Shown here in pieces: positions 9,726 through 10,182 of a DNA stretch of 10,182 nt. Position numbers and translations under genes: made by a program. Position 1 is the stretch's first letter. The number at the start of each line of letters is the position of its first letter. The notes below the pieces were generated by a model. It was given only the letters and a program-made list of their open reading frames with translations. It had not been told where the DNA came from and made no database searches. Origin of the DNA: Gymnopilus junonius (Eukaryota; Basidiomycota; Agaricomycetes; Agaricales; Galerinaceae); contig JADNYJ010000895.1 in NCBI GenBank assembly GCA_015501075.1, forward strand, positions 1-10,182. The letters are read 5' to 3'.

Positions 9726-10182
9726 ATGTCGACATCTGACAACGAGGACCACCACCAAACCTTTGAGCAGGTCTGTTCATTTTCTTTCTCATCTACTATC
9801 TTTATCGATTCCCGGTCTCATCATCATCGTAGGCCGCCTCTGGCGCGTCCTTGACCTTCCCCATGCAATGCTCTGCCCTTCGTAAGAACGGACACGTTGT
9901 TATCAAGGGTGAGATTTGGATCTCGTTCTAGGCCTGGGCGCTCACTGACGGGCGCTTTGTCCAGGCCGCCCTTGCAAGATCGTCGACATGTCCACCTCCA
10001 AGACCGGCAAACACGGCCACGCCAAGGTCCATCTCGTCGCCATCGATGTGAGCTTTACTTTCTGCTTGTTTTGAGCATACGGTTTTACTGACCGTGGTCA
10101 CCAAAAGATTTTCACTGGCAAGAAGTTGGTTCGTGCCCCTGGTTATTAGACATGCAATGCGACACCTCTCACTCACCCCTGT
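9726..10182 (+). CDS. eIF5A: Translation factor eIF5A, N-terminal part (cut by window end)
   Basis: eIF5A binds the ribosome E site and helps translation of difficult peptide bonds (such as polyproline) and termination. One lysine is changed to hypusine by deoxyhypusine synthase and hydroxylase. Exons are 9726-9770, 9833-9908, 9965-10047 and 10108-10128, with introns of 62, 56 and 60 nt and a fourth intron starting GTTCGT at 10129 and running out of the window. The protein begins [15 protein letters not shown], followed by [26 protein letters not shown] and the hypusine loop [14 protein letters not shown]. Lys56 in TGKHG is the expected hypusine site (Lys50 in human). The visible part ends IFTGKKL. 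The expected next segment (EDICPSTHNM type) is not in the window, so the C-terminal OB-fold part is mostly missing. The sequence is intact and in frame throughout. Confidence 0.95.

Overview
The window looks like ordinary nuclear DNA of a basidiomycete fungus, most likely Agaricomycotina. Genes are packed closely and use short GT-AG introns, mostly 50-80 nt. The proteins are single-copy eukaryotic housekeeping types. Several tails, such as the LIM-protein C-terminus and the TAF8 histone-fold region, resemble mushroom-type fungal homologues as I recall them. No database search was possible, so the lineage is inference.

Layout from left to right: (1) TAF8, a TFIID subunit, plus strand, 61-1910, with many small frame breaks in its histone-fold part. 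(2) A 335 bp gap holding an 82 bp fold-back inverted repeat. (3) RRP42, an RNA-exosome ring subunit, plus strand, 2246-3510, five exons. (4) A class I DAHP synthase, minus strand, 3813-5682, nine exons including one of 4 nt. (5) A shared promoter region, 5683-6174. (6) PIH1, an R2TP chaperone subunit, plus strand, 6175-7558. (7) A two-LIM-domain CRP-like protein, minus strand, 7856-9511, whose first LIM domain is cut into several tiny exons. (8) A shared promoter, 9512-9725. (9) eIF5A, plus strand, 9726 to the window end, cut off after the hypusine loop.

The genes are not a pathway cluster. They serve transcription initiation, RNA decay, aromatic amino-acid synthesis, complex assembly, probable cytoskeletal or nuclear scaffolding, and translation. 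RRP42/DAHP synthase and PIH1/LIM are convergent pairs. DAHP synthase/PIH1 and LIM/eIF5A are divergent pairs.

The most interesting signals are structural: microexons of 4, 8, 12 and 21 nt that the conserved protein motifs require, an intron at the same place in both LIM domains, and a hairpin element. Frame breaks cluster in TAF8, PIH1 and LIM exon 1. The codons between the breaks stay sensible, so base-calling or assembly indels explain them better than decay. I found no CRISPR array, rRNA, tRNA, prophage or novel defence-like system.
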